DNA of 64,000 nt from Arthrobacter citreus (GCF_009192745.1 NZ_VTFV01000002.1:1116001-1180000); one strand, 5' to 3'; positions 16,455 through 25,911 are shown, counted from the stretch's first letter. Numbers and translations: made by a program. The notes: generated by a model not told the origin, from the letters alone.

Positions 16455-16753
16455 AGCTTGAGGATGCGCTCGCGTTCGGCGTTGTCCCGCGGAAGACGCC
16501 GCGAGACCGTGAGGAGGGCTGCCGTGACGGCAGCCGCCGAGCCGGCCAGGACGGGAACCGCCCACGTGAGCCAGGAAAACGCGGCACTGGTTACCAGCGG
16601 GGTGAACTGCAGGATGATCCAGGCACCAAGTCCCGCTGCGAGGGAAACCCCGGGAGGCAGGAGGATGCCGTAGGTATTTCGGCGCGGGTCGGCGCCCCAG
16701 ACGATGAAACCTGCTGCCGCCAGGGCGGCGGCAGCAAGCAGCACTTCGCCCAT
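16451..16753 (-). CDS. small three-helix membrane protein, unknown function
   Basis: 100-residue protein with three hydrophobic segments: LLAAAALAAAGFIVWGA, YGILLPPGVSLAAGLGAWI and WAVPVLAGSAAAVTAALLTV, then a charged C-terminus (RRLPRDNAERERILKL). I do not recognise a family with a known function. It starts 6 bp after the DUF3107 gene, so the two are probably co-transcribed. Confidence 0.7.
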   Translation of the reverse strand: MGEVLLAAAALAAAGFIVWGADPRRNTYGILLPPGVSLAAGLGAWIILQFTPLVTSAAFSWLTWAVPVLAGSAAAVTAALLTVSRRLPRDNAERERILKL

Positions 16754-16759
16754 GACGCG

Positions 16760-16984
16760 CTAGAGGGCGCCGAATCCGACGCGGCGGACTTCTTCGGCAC
16801 CGATTTCCACGTAGCCAATGACTCCTGCCGGAACAATGATGAGGCGCCCCTTTTCATCGGAGAGACGCAGTTCCTTCGAACCCTTGATAGCTTCGGCGAC
16901 GGTGTCGGCGACCTGGTCCGCGCTCTGCCCGGACTCGAACACGATCTCGCGTCCGACGTTCTGGATACCGATCTTTACTTCCAC
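16760..16984 (-). CDS. DUF3107 small conserved protein
   Basis: 74-residue cytosolic protein matching DUF3107 (mycobacterial Rv3208A/TB9.4 type), with an alternating beta/alpha pattern and the conserved start VKIGIQNVGREIVFESGQSA. Function unknown. The GTG start is well supported by AGGAGG 7 nt upstream. It lies just downstream of the TetR gene, as I recall for M. tuberculosis. Confidence 0.88.
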   Translation of the reverse strand: MEVKIGIQNVGREIVFESGQSADQVADTVAEAIKGSKELRLSDEKGRLIIVPAGVIGYVEIGAEEVRRVGFGAL

Positions 16985-17030
16985 CGTGGTGCCTCCTGTT
17001 TATGTGAACTCAAGTGGGGATGAATCTACT

Positions 17031-17645
17031 CTAGATTTCCTTGGGGAAGCGGCTGATTCCGCGCCAAGCTAAACGGTAGACCAGCTCGGACGCCGCATCG
17101 ATGTCCAGGTCCCCGTCTGTTTCGAGCCAGTAGCGGGCACTGACCTGCGCCATCCCGGCCAACGCCCGGCCGAGCAGGGTGGCCTCAATGTGGGAGAGCT
17201 TGGTGTCCTCGGCAATCACGTCGGCGATATCGCTGGCGAAACGAGCGTTGAACTCCTCGATCCGCGAGCTCACCTCGTCGTCGCTGGTCAGATCGGATTC
17301 AAAGACCAGCCGGTGGCCCTGGCTGTCCTGGGCGACGAAGCGGAAATAGGCCCGCATGGTCTCGCGGACACGGAGCTTGTTGTCCGTGGTGGAGGTCAGG
17401 GCGGTCTGGAGGAACTGGGTCAGGGTGTCCAGGTGGTCGTCAAGCAGCGCGAGGTAGAGCTCGCGCTTTCCGGGGAAATGCTGGTACAGCACTGGCTTGC
17501 TGACCTGGGCAGTGTCTGCGATCTCGTCCATGGCCGCGCCGTGGAAACCGCGGCTGACGAAGACTTCCTGCGCGGCCCGCATCAGCTGCCGGCGCCGTTC
17601 TTCCCGGGGGAGCCGGGTGGACTTGCCGGCGGGCTGGTTGCTCAC
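17031..17645 (-). CDS. TetR-family transcriptional regulator
   Basis: 204-residue repressor-type protein. The N-terminal helix-turn-helix is canonical: ERRRQLMRAAQEVFVSRGFHGAAMDEIADTAQVSKPVLYQHFPGKRELYLALLD (about residues 16-70). The C-terminal ligand domain is less conserved. GTG start with GAAAGG upstream. Divergent from the MoeB-like gene; a palindrome at 17704-17717 in the shared gap is a candidate binding site. Ligand and regulon unknown. Confidence 0.9.
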   Translation of the reverse strand: MSNQPAGKSTRLPREERRRQLMRAAQEVFVSRGFHGAAMDEIADTAQVSKPVLYQHFPGKRELYLALLDDHLDTLTQFLQTALTSTTDNKLRVRETMRAYFRFVAQDSQGHRLVFESDLTSDDEVSSRIEEFNARFASDIADVIAEDTKLSHIEATLLGRALAGMAQVSARYWLETDGDLDIDAASELVYRLAWRGISRFPKEI

Positions 17646-17703
17646 GTGTTAAGGACCTTTCCTGCTTAGCCCGGGCGCCTGGCCCGGGTCACGGAACAAC
17701 AGT

Positions 17704-17717
17704 TTACCCGTGGGTAA
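17704..17717. promoter_or_regulatory. palindrome, putative TetR operator
   Basis: TTACCC-GT-GGGTAA is a perfect 6-2-6 palindrome in the 17646-17797 gap between the divergent TetR and MoeB-like genes, 58 bp upstream of the TetR start. Size and position suit a TetR-dimer site. Confidence 0.5.
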
Positions 17718-17784
17718 CACTGAGGGAAGGCAACCGGAGATGCCCGGCCCCGGCAGGGGCCTCGAACCCAGCCGTCAGGAGGCA

Positions 17785-17790
17785 TAGATT
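17785..17790 (+). promoter_or_regulatory. -10 element of possible leaderless moeB promoter
   Basis: TAGATT ends 7 nt before the ATG at 17798. A competing reading is AGGAGG (17777-17782) as Shine-Dalgarno for an in-frame TTG at 17789. Confidence 0.4.
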
Positions 17791-17797
17791 GGTTTCC

Positions 17798-18973
17798 ATG
17801 AGCATTGAGACGGCCACCGCGCTGCCACCCCTCACCGAGCCGGCGCCCGGGCTTGGCCGGGACGAAAAGGAACGCTACTCCCGGCACCTGATCCTTCCCG
17901 GGTTTGGGGCCCAGGGGCAGCTGCGGCTGAAGAACGCCAAAGTGCTGGTGATCGGCGCAGGCGGACTGGGGTCCCCGGCGCTGCTGTACCTGGCCGCGGC
18001 CGGGGTGGGGACGCTCGGAATCGTGGATGACGATGTAGTGGACACCTCGAACCTGCAGCGCCAGGTTATCCACTCCGTGCACGACGTCGGAACTTCCAAG
18101 GCGCAGTCGGCCCGGGACAGTGTGCTCGCCCTGAACCCCCTGGTGGACGTGGTTCTCCACGAAGTCCGCCTGAATTCGCAGAACGTGCTGGAGGTTTTCT
18201 CCGGCTACGACCTGATCCTGGATGGAACGGACAACTTCGCCACCCGCTACCTTGTCAGCGACGCCGCGGAGATCCTGGGCAAGCCGTGTGTTTGGGGTTC
18301 CATCCTGAGGTTCGACGGACAGGTGAGCGTTTTCTGGTCACAGCACGGGCCAACGTACCGGGATCTCTACCCGGAGCCTCCGGCACCGGGGTCGGTTCCG
18401 TCCTGCGCGGAAGGCGGGGTCCTGGGCGTGCTGTGCGCCCAGATCGGCTCGGTCATGGTCAACGAGGCGATCAAGCTGATCACCGGCACGGGACGGACCC
18501 TGCTTGGCCGCCTGCTGGTGTTTAACGCCCTGGACATGAGCTGGCGTGAAGTGGGCCTTCGCCGTGATCCGGAGCGCGAGCCGGTCACTGAACTGGTTGA
18601 TTACCAGGCGTTCTGCGGGGCGGGGCAGGCTCCGGGGCCCGGCGTGCCCGGCATCAGCGCCGTTGAGCTGGCCGGGCTGCTGCGGCAGCGGGACGCCGGG
18701 GAAGCTGATTTCGACCTGATTGATGTCCGGGAACCCGGCGAGCACCAGATCGTGAGCATTGACGGCGCGCGCCTCGTGCCGCGCGCGGGAATCCTTGCCG
18801 GGGAGGCCCTGCCTGAACCGGGACGCACGGTTTACGTCCATTGCAAGTCCGGCGGCCGGTCAGCTGAAGTGACGGCGTTCCTGCGCTCGCAGGGGTACGA
18901 CCAGGCCTTTAACGTGAACGGGGGAATCCTTGACTGGGTCCGCCTCGTGGAACCGGACAAACCCGTGTACTAG
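17798..18973 (+). CDS. moeB: MoeB/ThiF-type adenylyltransferase fused to rhodanese domain
   Basis: E1-like enzyme that adenylates the C-terminal glycine of a ubiquitin-like sulfur carrier (MoaD, ThiS or CysO type) and, through the fused rhodanese domain, passes sulfur to it. The nucleotide motif GAGGLGSPALLYLAAAGVG is followed by the catalytic Cys region PSCAEGGVLG; the C-terminal rhodanese loop is CKSGGRS. The zinc CxxC pairs of E. coli MoeB are not evident. Two starts compete: ATG 17798 (used) and TTG 17789, which has an ideal AGGAGG. Confidence 0.9.
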   Translation: MSIETATALPPLTEPAPGLGRDEKERYSRHLILPGFGAQGQLRLKNAKVLVIGAGGLGSPALLYLAAAGVGTLGIVDDDVVDTSNLQRQVIHSVHDVGTSKAQSARDSVLALNPLVDVVLHEVRLNSQNVLEVFSGYDLILDGTDNFATRYLVSDAAEILGKPCVWGSILRFDGQVSVFWSQHGPTYRDLYPEPPAPGSVPSCAEGGVLGVLCAQIGSVMVNEAIKLITGTGRTLLGRLLVFNALDMSWREVGLRRDPEREPVTELVDYQAFCGAGQAPGPGVPGISAVELAGLLRQRDAGEADFDLIDVREPGEHQIVSIDGARLVPRAGILAGEALPEPGRTVYVHCKSGGRSAEVTAFLRSQGYDQAFNVNGGILDWVRLVEPDKPVY

Positions 18974-19002
18974 GCCGGGAACAGGACCCAGGGGAACGTG
19001 CC

Positions 19003-20307
19003 TCAGGCTGACTGGGCAGTGTCCGCTGAATCCTCGTTCGGCTTTTCCTGCGGCGCGTCCAGGGTGATGCCGTAGATGGCTTCAAGTCCGCGGATGTAGT
19101 CGTCCTGCTGGCCGCTGGCGGCAAGCTCCCGGGCGCGTACGGCCGGGACATGGAGCAGCGCCTTGACCATCCGCCGCATGGCGAATTCAACTTCCTGCGC
19201 GGCACCGGTGCAGCCGTGCTGTGCCCGCACCTTTTCAAGTTCCTTGTCCAGGACACCCAGGGTGTGCCGGCGCAGCGCCACAATCGCGGAGTCCAGCTCC
19301 CGGCTCAGCTGCGCTTCGGAGAACGCCTGGGCTGCGTCGGTGACAATCCGGTTGGCCTGCTGGAGCGACTCGGCCTGCTCAGCCGGAGCGGCCAGGCGCA
19401 CGGATTCGAGCGTGATCAGGTCCACGCCGTCGAGCTCCCGGACTGCGGGATCAAAATCGTGGGTGAGCGCCAGGTCAATGATGACCAGCGGCTGCGGGGA
19501 GCCTGCGCGCACGCGGCTGATGTCCTTTGCACTGACTTGGTTCTCCGAACCGGAACAGCCAATGACGACGTCGGCGCGCGCAACGGCCGCACCGAGGGAA
19601 TCCCGGTCCAGTGCGGTTCCGCCGCGGGTAGCGGTGAAGGATTCTGCACGCCCCGAGGAGGAGTAGACCGAAATATCCGTGCAGCCGCGCTCCTTGAGCA
19701 GTGCCATGGTTGCCCCGGCATAGGCTCCGGTGCCAAACACGACTACGGCTTTTTTCCGCCAGTCGGTGTCGACGGAAAGGTCGGTCGCCAGTTCCAGTGC
19801 GACCGAAACGATGGACAGGCCGCGCTTGCCAAGGGCGGTCAGGGCGCCAACGTCCTTGGCTGTGCGCGAAGCCGTCTGGAACAGGCGGGTCAGGGTTCCG
19901 CTGGCGGTTCCCTTTTCCTGGGCCTCGATCAGGGCACGGCGGACCTGTCCGGCAATTTCCCGTTCCCCGACTACCGCGGAGTCCAGTCCGGCGCCGACGG
20001 CGAAGAGGTGCTTGGCGACGTCCTGGCCCGTGTTGGTCGTGAAGGACCGGGAGACTAAGTCTTCCTCCAGTCCCGAGTGCCTGCTGATCTCCGCGATGGC
20101 GGCAGAACGGGCGGCTTCGACGTCCGCCTCGGAGCGGGCTTCGCAGTACACCTCAAAGCGGTTGCAGGTGGCCAGGACAACAGCCCCGGCGACGGCAGGG
20201 CCGTTTTCCAGCAGGGAGGAAGGGACCTTGGGCGCGCCGGCACTAAGCCGAGCGACGGTTTCCAGGTCTACGTCAGAATGGGTCGCGATGAGGGATAAGA
20301 GAACCAC
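19003..20307 (-). CDS. hemA: glutamyl-tRNA reductase
   Basis: First committed step of C5 heme synthesis: NADPH reduces glutamyl-tRNA to glutamate-1-semialdehyde. The catalytic Cys48 is in ATCNRFEVY; the central domain has [12 protein letters not shown] for NADPH; the C-terminal dimerisation helix ([20 protein letters not shown]) is present. 434 aa, full length, GTG start. Transcribed away from the other hem genes across a 155-bp gap. Ends 29 bp from the MoeB-like gene, convergently. Confidence 0.95.
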   Translation of the reverse strand: MVLLSLIATHSDVDLETVARLSAGAPKVPSSLLENGPAVAGAVVLATCNRFEVYCEARSEADVEAARSAAIAEISRHSGLEEDLVSRSFTTNTGQDVAKHLFAVGAGLDSAVVGEREIAGQVRRALIEAQEKGTASGTLTRLFQTASRTAKDVGALTALGKRGLSIVSVALELATDLSVDTDWRKKAVVVFGTGAYAGATMALLKERGCTDISVYSSSGRAESFTATRGGTALDRDSLGAAVARADVVIGCSGSENQVSAKDISRVRAGSPQPLVIIDLALTHDFDPAVRELDGVDLITLESVRLAAPAEQAESLQQANRIVTDAAQAFSEAQLSRELDSAIVALRRHTLGVLDKELEKVRAQHGCTGAAQEVEFAMRRMVKALLHVPAVRARELAASGQQDDYIRGLEAIYGITLDAPQEKPNEDSADTAQSA

Positions 20308-20462
20308 AGTGGCTTAATACTAGCCACCCGGAGAGGAAACCGTGTTATTCGCGACGGCCGTCACAGGTGATTTGGGCCGCATCTTCGGGTTTGCGGCGGG
20401 CCCCAAAACGCGTCCCGGCCGTCCGGTTATCCTTCGGGGCAAAATTTGGAGAGAATCTAAAT

Positions 20463-21524
20463 ATGACTCTCAGCGCCTCTCATCCGCTCATGGATGGCCG
20501 CACGGCCGATTCCCCGCTCATTGCCGCCTACCGCGGCAAGACACCGTCCCGGCGTCCCGTTTGGTTCATGCGCCAGGCCGGCCGGTCGCTGCCGGAGTAC
20601 CGGAAGGTCCGGGAGGGAATCGGGATGCTCGAGTCCTGCCTGCTGCCTGAACTCGCTTCCGAGATCACCCTCCAGCCGGTTCGCAGGCACGACGTCGACG
20701 CAGGCATCTTCTTCTCCGACATAGTTATCCCGCTGAAACTGGCCGGCGTTGACGTGGACATCGTTCCCGGCGTCGGGCCGGTACTCGGCACGCCCGTACG
20801 CACTGCTGCGGACGTAGCCTCGCTGCCCGAACTCACCGATGAGTCGCTGGCGCCTATCCGTGAAGCAGTCGCCCTGACCGTGGCGCAGCTTGGGTCCACG
20901 CCGCTGATTGGATTCGCCGGCGCTCCGTTCACGCTCGCCGCCTACATGGTGGAGGGCAAGCCGTCCCGTGACCACCTGGGTCCGCGGACCATGATGCACG
21001 CCGACCCCGAAACCTGGCAGGCCCTCACGGACTGGGCCGCAGACGCGTCCGGCAAGTTCCTCCGCGCCCAGCTCGAAGCCGGAGCCAGCGCAGGGCAGCT
21101 CTTCGATTCCTGGGCCGGTTCCCTGGGCCTGGCTGACTACACTGCCAAGGTCGCTCCGGCCTCTGCCCGGGCACTGGACCACGTCCGCGGACTCGGCGCC
21201 CCGCTGATCCACTTTGGCACCGGCACGTCCGAACTGCTGGGGGCCATGCGGGACGTGGGAGTCGACGTCGTCGGCGTTGATTACCGGCTGCCGCTGGACG
21301 AAGCCAACCGCAGGCTGGGCGGGACGGTTGCGCTGCAGGGCAACATCGACCCGGCGCTGCTTGAGGCCCCTTGGCCGGTCCTGGAAGCCCACGTCCGCCA
21401 GGTCCTGGAGGCAGGCTCGGCAGCGCCCGGACACGTCGTGAACCTTGGCCATGGTGTTCCTCCCGAAACGAACCCCGAAGTCCTGACCCGGGTGGTGGAA
21501 CTCATCCACTCAGTGGAGCCGTAG
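20463..21524 (+). CDS. hemE: uroporphyrinogen III decarboxylase
   Basis: Converts uroporphyrinogen III to coproporphyrinogen III in the cytosol. Signature motifs: RRPVWFMRQAGRSLPEYR near the N-terminus, GFAGAPFTLAAYMVEG in the middle and GNIDPALL near the end. The ATG at 20463 (353 aa) is preferred to upstream codons because the core motifs then start at the usual distance and GGAGAGAA precedes it. First gene of an eight-gene same-strand hem run; hemY follows after 2 bp. Confidence 0.95.
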   Translation: MTLSASHPLMDGRTADSPLIAAYRGKTPSRRPVWFMRQAGRSLPEYRKVREGIGMLESCLLPELASEITLQPVRRHDVDAGIFFSDIVIPLKLAGVDVDIVPGVGPVLGTPVRTAADVASLPELTDESLAPIREAVALTVAQLGSTPLIGFAGAPFTLAAYMVEGKPSRDHLGPRTMMHADPETWQALTDWAADASGKFLRAQLEAGASAGQLFDSWAGSLGLADYTAKVAPASARALDHVRGLGAPLIHFGTGTSELLGAMRDVGVDVVGVDYRLPLDEANRRLGGTVALQGNIDPALLEAPWPVLEAHVRQVLEAGSAAPGHVVNLGHGVPPETNPEVLTRVVELIHSVEP

Positions 21525-21526
21525 CC

Positions 21527-22999
21527 ATGCCGGGATCCCGCAAACCCTCCGGCACGTCCCCAACGCCGCCCGCAGGCCGGCCCGCGGGCGTTGTGGTCGG
21601 CGGGGGCATTTCCGGGCTGATCGCGGCCCGTGACCTCGCCCGTGCCGGCTTCGACGTGACAGTGCTCGAAGCTGCTGAGGCCTTCGGCGGCTGTGTTGGT
21701 ACGCACCGCGTCGCCGGGCTGGATCTGGACAGCGGAGCAGAGTCCTATGCCACCCGCTCTCCGGCCGTGCCGAAACTGCTCGAAGAACTTGGACTGCAGG
21801 AACGGATCGCAGCCCCGGATCCCTCCGGCGCCTGGCTGCAGCTGGGCGGACCCGATCCGGCAAAGGCAGCCCAGCGCATGCCCCAGACCGGGCTGCTGGG
21901 AATCCCGGCGGATCCCCGGGCCGAGGAGATCGCCCGGGCTATCGGCCGCACGGGCGTGGCGCGTGCCGCCCTGGACCGGGTGCTTCCCATGGCCCCGCTG
22001 CTGCGCCGCGAGAAGGTCAGCCTGGGTGAGATAGTCCGTTCACGGATGGGCGAGGCTGTGCTCAAGCGGCTCGTTACCCCCGTGGTGGGAGGTGTCTATT
22101 CAGCGGATCCTGACGTCCTGGACGCTGACTCTGTGGCTCCCGGACTGCGTAAGGCCATGGCCGAGCACGGTTCGCTGGGCGCTGCCGTCGGCGCCATGCG
22201 GCGGGCAGCCCCGGCCGGGTCCACCGTTGCGTCCCTGAAAGGCGGAATGGGCACCCTCACCAGTGCGCTGACCGCGGACCTCGCTGAACTCGGTGCCACC
22301 CTGCTCGCAGCCACCCCGGCCACCGGGATTGAACGCAGCGGCACCGGATTCCGGATCCACACGGGCGCAGGCATGCACGACGCCGATGCGCTGGTTGTCG
22401 CCGCCGACGGTCCGGCCGCTGTGGATCTGCTCACCCCGTCCGTCCCGGAGCTTGCCGCCTTCCGTCCCGGACCGGGACCCGGCGTCGCACTGGTGACCCT
22501 GGTGGTGGACAAGCCGGAGCTTGACGCCGCGCCCCGGGGGACCGGGGTGCTGGTTGCCCGCGACGCCGAAGCCGTGCAGGCAAAGGCCCTGACACATGCC
22601 ACGGCCAAATGGCAGTGGCTGGCGGACTCCACCGGCCCCGGCACGCACGTGCTGCGCCTGTCCTACGGACGCGGACTGGGACCGGGCCAAGACGCGGACA
22701 CCACCGCACTGCGCCCGGACGGCGAACTGTTCGCTGCCGCCCTGGCGGATGCTTCGGTCCTGCTGCAGGTTCCGCTGGAAGAAGCGGACGTCATTGACTG
22801 GGACGTGGTCCGCTGGGTCGGAGCCCTGCCCTCGGCCACGGTGGGCCATGCCGACCGGGTGGCATCGGTGCGGGCTGCCGTTGCGGAAGTCCATGGCCTT
22901 GAAGTTGTGGGTGCCTGGCTTGCCGGAACGGGCCTGGCTGCGGTGACCGCCGATACCCGGTACCGGACGGCGCACCTCGCGGAAGCCGTAAAATCGTAA
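21527..22999 (+). CDS. hemY: coproporphyrinogen III oxidase (HemY/CgoX type, FAD)
   Basis: FAD-dependent oxidase. In Actinobacteria with HemQ it oxidises coproporphyrinogen III to coproporphyrin III rather than acting on protoporphyrinogen. FAD-binding Rossmann motif VVVGGGISGL is at residues 22-31, followed by DVTVLEAAEAFGG; the C-terminal FAD segment is VVGAWLAGTGLAAVTADTR. 490 aa. The start at 21527 lies 2 bp after the hemE stop, so expression is coupled. Older annotations call this protoporphyrinogen oxidase (hemG). Confidence 0.93.
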   Translation: MPGSRKPSGTSPTPPAGRPAGVVVGGGISGLIAARDLARAGFDVTVLEAAEAFGGCVGTHRVAGLDLDSGAESYATRSPAVPKLLEELGLQERIAAPDPSGAWLQLGGPDPAKAAQRMPQTGLLGIPADPRAEEIARAIGRTGVARAALDRVLPMAPLLRREKVSLGEIVRSRMGEAVLKRLVTPVVGGVYSADPDVLDADSVAPGLRKAMAEHGSLGAAVGAMRRAAPAGSTVASLKGGMGTLTSALTADLAELGATLLAATPATGIERSGTGFRIHTGAGMHDADALVVAADGPAAVDLLTPSVPELAAFRPGPGPGVALVTLVVDKPELDAAPRGTGVLVARDAEAVQAKALTHATAKWQWLADSTGPGTHVLRLSYGRGLGPGQDADTTALRPDGELFAAALADASVLLQVPLEEADVIDWDVVRWVGALPSATVGHADRVASVRAAVAEVHGLEVVGAWLAGTGLAAVTADTRYRTAHLAEAVKS

Positions 23000-23004
23000 A
23001 AATG

Positions 23005-23021
23005 TTCTACGCTTTGTAGAA
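23005..23021. promoter_or_regulatory. inverted repeat upstream of hemQ
   Basis: TTCTAC-N5-GTAGAA is a perfect 6-5-6 repeat in the 67-bp hemY-hemQ gap. A second, 5-6-5 repeat (CTGCC-N6-GGCAG) is at 23041-23056. Either may be an operator or an RNA hairpin within the operon. Confidence 0.45.
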
Positions 23022-23066
23022 GTTCCGTATTCGCCTAAGCCTGCCTGAACCGGCAGACTGTAAGTC

Positions 23067-23771
23067 ATGAGTGAGTCCATGGGTCAGAACGCATCAGCCG
23101 AAGCCGAAACACAAGAACAGTTCTTCACACTTTGGACCGTTTTCAAGCGGTCAGACCTTCCCCGTGAAACCAGCGACAGCGCCCTGGGCGCTTTCGAGGA
23201 ACTCGTAGGCAGCTTCGCTGCCGAGAACGTCACCCTCCGCGGAATCTACGATGTCTCCGGCATGCGTGCCGACGCAGACATCATGATCTGGCTGCACGGC
23301 GGCCAGGCAGAGGCGCTGCAGGCAGCGCTGCGGGAGATCCGGCGCTCCGAACTGTTCGCAGGCACGGAGATTGCCTGGTCGGCCATGGGCGTCCACCGCG
23401 ACGCCGAGTTCTCCAAGAACCACTGGCCGTCCTTCGCCCGGGGCATCGACCCCGAAGCATGGATCTGTGTCTACCCGTTTGTCCGTTCCTACGAGTGGTA
23501 CCTGCTGCCCGCCGAGGAACGCGGCAAGATGCTCCGCGACCACGGCATGCTTGGCCGGGAATTCCCGCAGGTCCTGGCCAACACGGTTGCCTCCTTTGCG
23601 CTGGGCGACTGGGAGTGGATCCTGGGGCTGGAAGCCCCGAACCTGGTGGACCTGGTGGACATGATGCGCCACCTGCGCTCCACCGAAGCGCGCAACCACG
23701 TGCGTGAGGAAATTCCCTTCTACACCGGCCGGCGCATCCCCGCCGCCGAAGTATCCGAGGTGCTTCGATGA
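23067..23771 (+). CDS. hemQ: coproheme decarboxylase, chlorite-dismutase fold
   Basis: Last enzyme of the coproporphyrin-dependent pathway: peroxide-driven decarboxylation of coproheme to heme b. The catalytic Tyr lies in YPFVRSYEWYLLP, and the proximal heme-ligand His in KMLRDHGMLGREFP. 234 aa, full length for the actinobacterial clade. Also known as chdC. Its stop overlaps the start of the ferrochelatase gene by 4 bp (ATGA). Its presence shows this organism makes heme by the coproporphyrin route. Confidence 0.94.
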   Translation: MSESMGQNASAEAETQEQFFTLWTVFKRSDLPRETSDSALGAFEELVGSFAAENVTLRGIYDVSGMRADADIMIWLHGGQAEALQAALREIRRSELFAGTEIAWSAMGVHRDAEFSKNHWPSFARGIDPEAWICVYPFVRSYEWYLLPAEERGKMLRDHGMLGREFPQVLANTVASFALGDWEWILGLEAPNLVDLVDMMRHLRSTEARNHVREEIPFYTGRRIPAAEVSEVLR

Positions 23772-24958
23772 CTTCCCTTTCAACCCCCGCTGGTTTTGAT
23801 CCCCTGGAAGGCGTCAGCGAGGACGGCGTCATGGCTCCGGCCGAATACGACGCAATCCTGCTCGCTTCCTTTGGCGGCCCCGAAGGCCAGGAAGACGTTA
23901 TTCCCTTCCTGCGCAACGTCACCCGCGGCCGCGGCATCCCCGACGAGCGGCTCGAGGAAGTGGCTACCCACTACCGCGCCAACGGCGGCATCAGCCCCAT
24001 CAACGAGCAGAACCGTGCGCTGAAGGCTGCACTGGAAGCCGAGCTGGACCGCCGCGGCATCAAGCTGCCGGTCCTCTGGGGCAACCGCAACTGGGCTCCC
24101 TACATCAAGGACGTGCTGCAGGAGGCCCACGACGCCGGATACCGCCGGCTGCTGATGGTCACCACCAGCGTCTACTCCTGTTACTCCTCCTGCCGCCAGT
24201 ACCGCGAAGACCTGGGCATCAACCTCGTCGAGACCGGACTGGACAAGAAGCTGCAGGTGGACAAGGTCCGCCAGTACTTCGACCACCCCGGTTTCGTGGA
24301 GCCCTTCGTCGAAGGCGTGCGGGACTCCCTGGCCAAGGTCCGCGAGCAGCTCGCTGCAGCCGGCAAGGACAACGGGAAGATCGAAATCCTGTTCTCGACC
24401 CACTCCATTCCCACCGCTGACGCCGAAGCTTCCGGCCCGCGCGACGTCGAGTTCGAAGAAGGCAGCGCCTACGTTGCCCAGCACCTGGCGAACTCCCGGG
24501 CCATCATGGACCGCATTCCGGAAGCCGCCGGCTTGGACTGGCAGCTGGTCTACCAGTCCCGCTCCGGCTCCCCGCACACGCCCTGGCTTGAACCGGACAT
24601 CAATGAAGCCATTGCCGAGCTGCCCGCCAAGGGCGTCGACGGCGTCGTCATTGTGCCGCTGGGCTTTGTCAGCGACCACATGGAAGTCATCTGGGACCTG
24701 GACACCGAAGCGATGGACACCTGCTCGGAGCTTGGCCTGGCCGCACACCGCGCCCCCACACCGGGCATCCACGAGAAGTTCGTGGCCGGCATCGTGGACC
24801 TGATCTGCGAACGCACGGTTGAAAACAACATTGCCGACCGGCCTGCGCTGACGAACCTTGGCCCGTGGTACGACGTCTGCCGGCCCGGCTGCTGCGCCAA
24901 CCTGCGCGGCGAGAAGCCGACTATCGCAGGCGCTGATTCAACGGTGGGTCGGAAGTAG
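23768..24958 (+). CDS. hemH: coproporphyrin III ferrochelatase
   Basis: Inserts Fe2+ into coproporphyrin III (cpfC in the newer naming). Conserved segments: ILLASFGGPEG, GNRNWAPYIKDVL, FSTHSIP with the catalytic His, and DHMEVIWDLD. The C-terminal PGCCANLRGEKP plus an upstream Cys would fit the 2Fe-2S cluster reported for actinobacterial ferrochelatases. 396 aa, slightly long because of an N-terminal extension of ~25 residues. Overlaps hemQ by 4 bp and hemC by 1 bp. Confidence 0.94.
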   Translation: MTSLSTPAGFDPLEGVSEDGVMAPAEYDAILLASFGGPEGQEDVIPFLRNVTRGRGIPDERLEEVATHYRANGGISPINEQNRALKAALEAELDRRGIKLPVLWGNRNWAPYIKDVLQEAHDAGYRRLLMVTTSVYSCYSSCRQYREDLGINLVETGLDKKLQVDKVRQYFDHPGFVEPFVEGVRDSLAKVREQLAAAGKDNGKIEILFSTHSIPTADAEASGPRDVEFEEGSAYVAQHLANSRAIMDRIPEAAGLDWQLVYQSRSGSPHTPWLEPDINEAIAELPAKGVDGVVIVPLGFVSDHMEVIWDLDTEAMDTCSELGLAAHRAPTPGIHEKFVAGIVDLICERTVENNIADRPALTNLGPWYDVCRPGCCANLRGEKPTIAGADSTVGRK

Positions 24959-25911
24959 TGGCGCATTCCCCGGTGCTAATCGGCACCCGCGGCTCCGCCC
25001 TTGCCGTCACGCAGACCACCACCGTCGCCAACACCCTGGCAGAGCTGGGCGGTTTCGACGTAGACCTGGTCCGGGTACGGACCGAAGGCGACGTGAACCG
25101 TGCCGCGCTGTCCCAGATCGGCGGAACGGGCGTGTTCGTGGCAGCCCTGCGGGAATCGCTGCTCGCCGGGGACTGCGACGTCGCCGTACATTCGCTGAAG
25201 GACCTGCCCACCGCTGCGGCTGAGGGGCTGATCATCGGAGCCATTCCGGCACGGGTGGATGTGCGCGATGCACTCTGCGCACGGGATTCCCTGACACTGG
25301 CTCAGCTTCCCGCAGGTTCGAAGATCGGCACCGGATCACCCCGCCGCGCCGCGCAGCTGCGGGCTGCACGCCCGGACCTGGAGATCATCGACATCCGCGG
25401 CAACGTAGACACCCGCCTGGGCCGGGTGGCCGGGCTGGTGGAGGGTGCCCCCGGCGACCTCGACGCCGTTGTGCTGGCAGCCGCCGGACTCAGCCGGCTG
25501 GGGCGCCTGGACATGGTCTCCGAATTCCTGGACCCGTCAGTCATGCTGCCGGCACCGGGACAGGGGGCGCTGGCTGTTGAGTGCCGCACCGCAGACGCCG
25601 CTGAAGGCCCGCTGAGCCGGGCGCTGGCTGCCTACGACGACTCCGCGAGCCGGATGGCCGTTACCGCCGAACGGGCGCTCCTGCAGCGCCTTGAGGCGGG
25701 CTGCACCGCGCCGATTGGCGCGCTGGCCCAAGTCACGGACCAGGGCCTGGCCCTTGAAGCCGTTGTCTGCAGCGATGACGGAACACAGGCCCTGCGGCGC
25801 TACTCGTCCACCTCGCAGGCGGATGAAGACGCCGCACGCGCCCTTGGCATCCGCATGGCCGAAGAGCTCCTGGCAGCAGGCGCAGCGGACCTCACCGACC
25901 TGGCCTCCTAA
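24958..25911 (+). CDS. hemC: porphobilinogen deaminase (hydroxymethylbilane synthase)
   Basis: Condenses four porphobilinogens to hydroxymethylbilane on a dipyrromethane cofactor. N-terminal GTRGSALAVTQT and the cofactor-binding Cys in RLEAGCTAPIGALA are present; SLKDLPT and GTGSPRRAAQLRAARPDL match the family. 317 aa. The GTG start at 24958 uses the last base of the hemH stop codon (TAGTG), so translation is coupled. Confidence 0.95.
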   Translation: MAHSPVLIGTRGSALAVTQTTTVANTLAELGGFDVDLVRVRTEGDVNRAALSQIGGTGVFVAALRESLLAGDCDVAVHSLKDLPTAAAEGLIIGAIPARVDVRDALCARDSLTLAQLPAGSKIGTGSPRRAAQLRAARPDLEIIDIRGNVDTRLGRVAGLVEGAPGDLDAVVLAAAGLSRLGRLDMVSEFLDPSVMLPAPGQGALAVECRTADAAEGPLSRALAAYDDSASRMAVTAERALLQRLEAGCTAPIGALAQVTDQGLALEAVVCSDDGTQALRRYSSTSQADEDAARALGIRMAEELLAAGAADLTDLAS

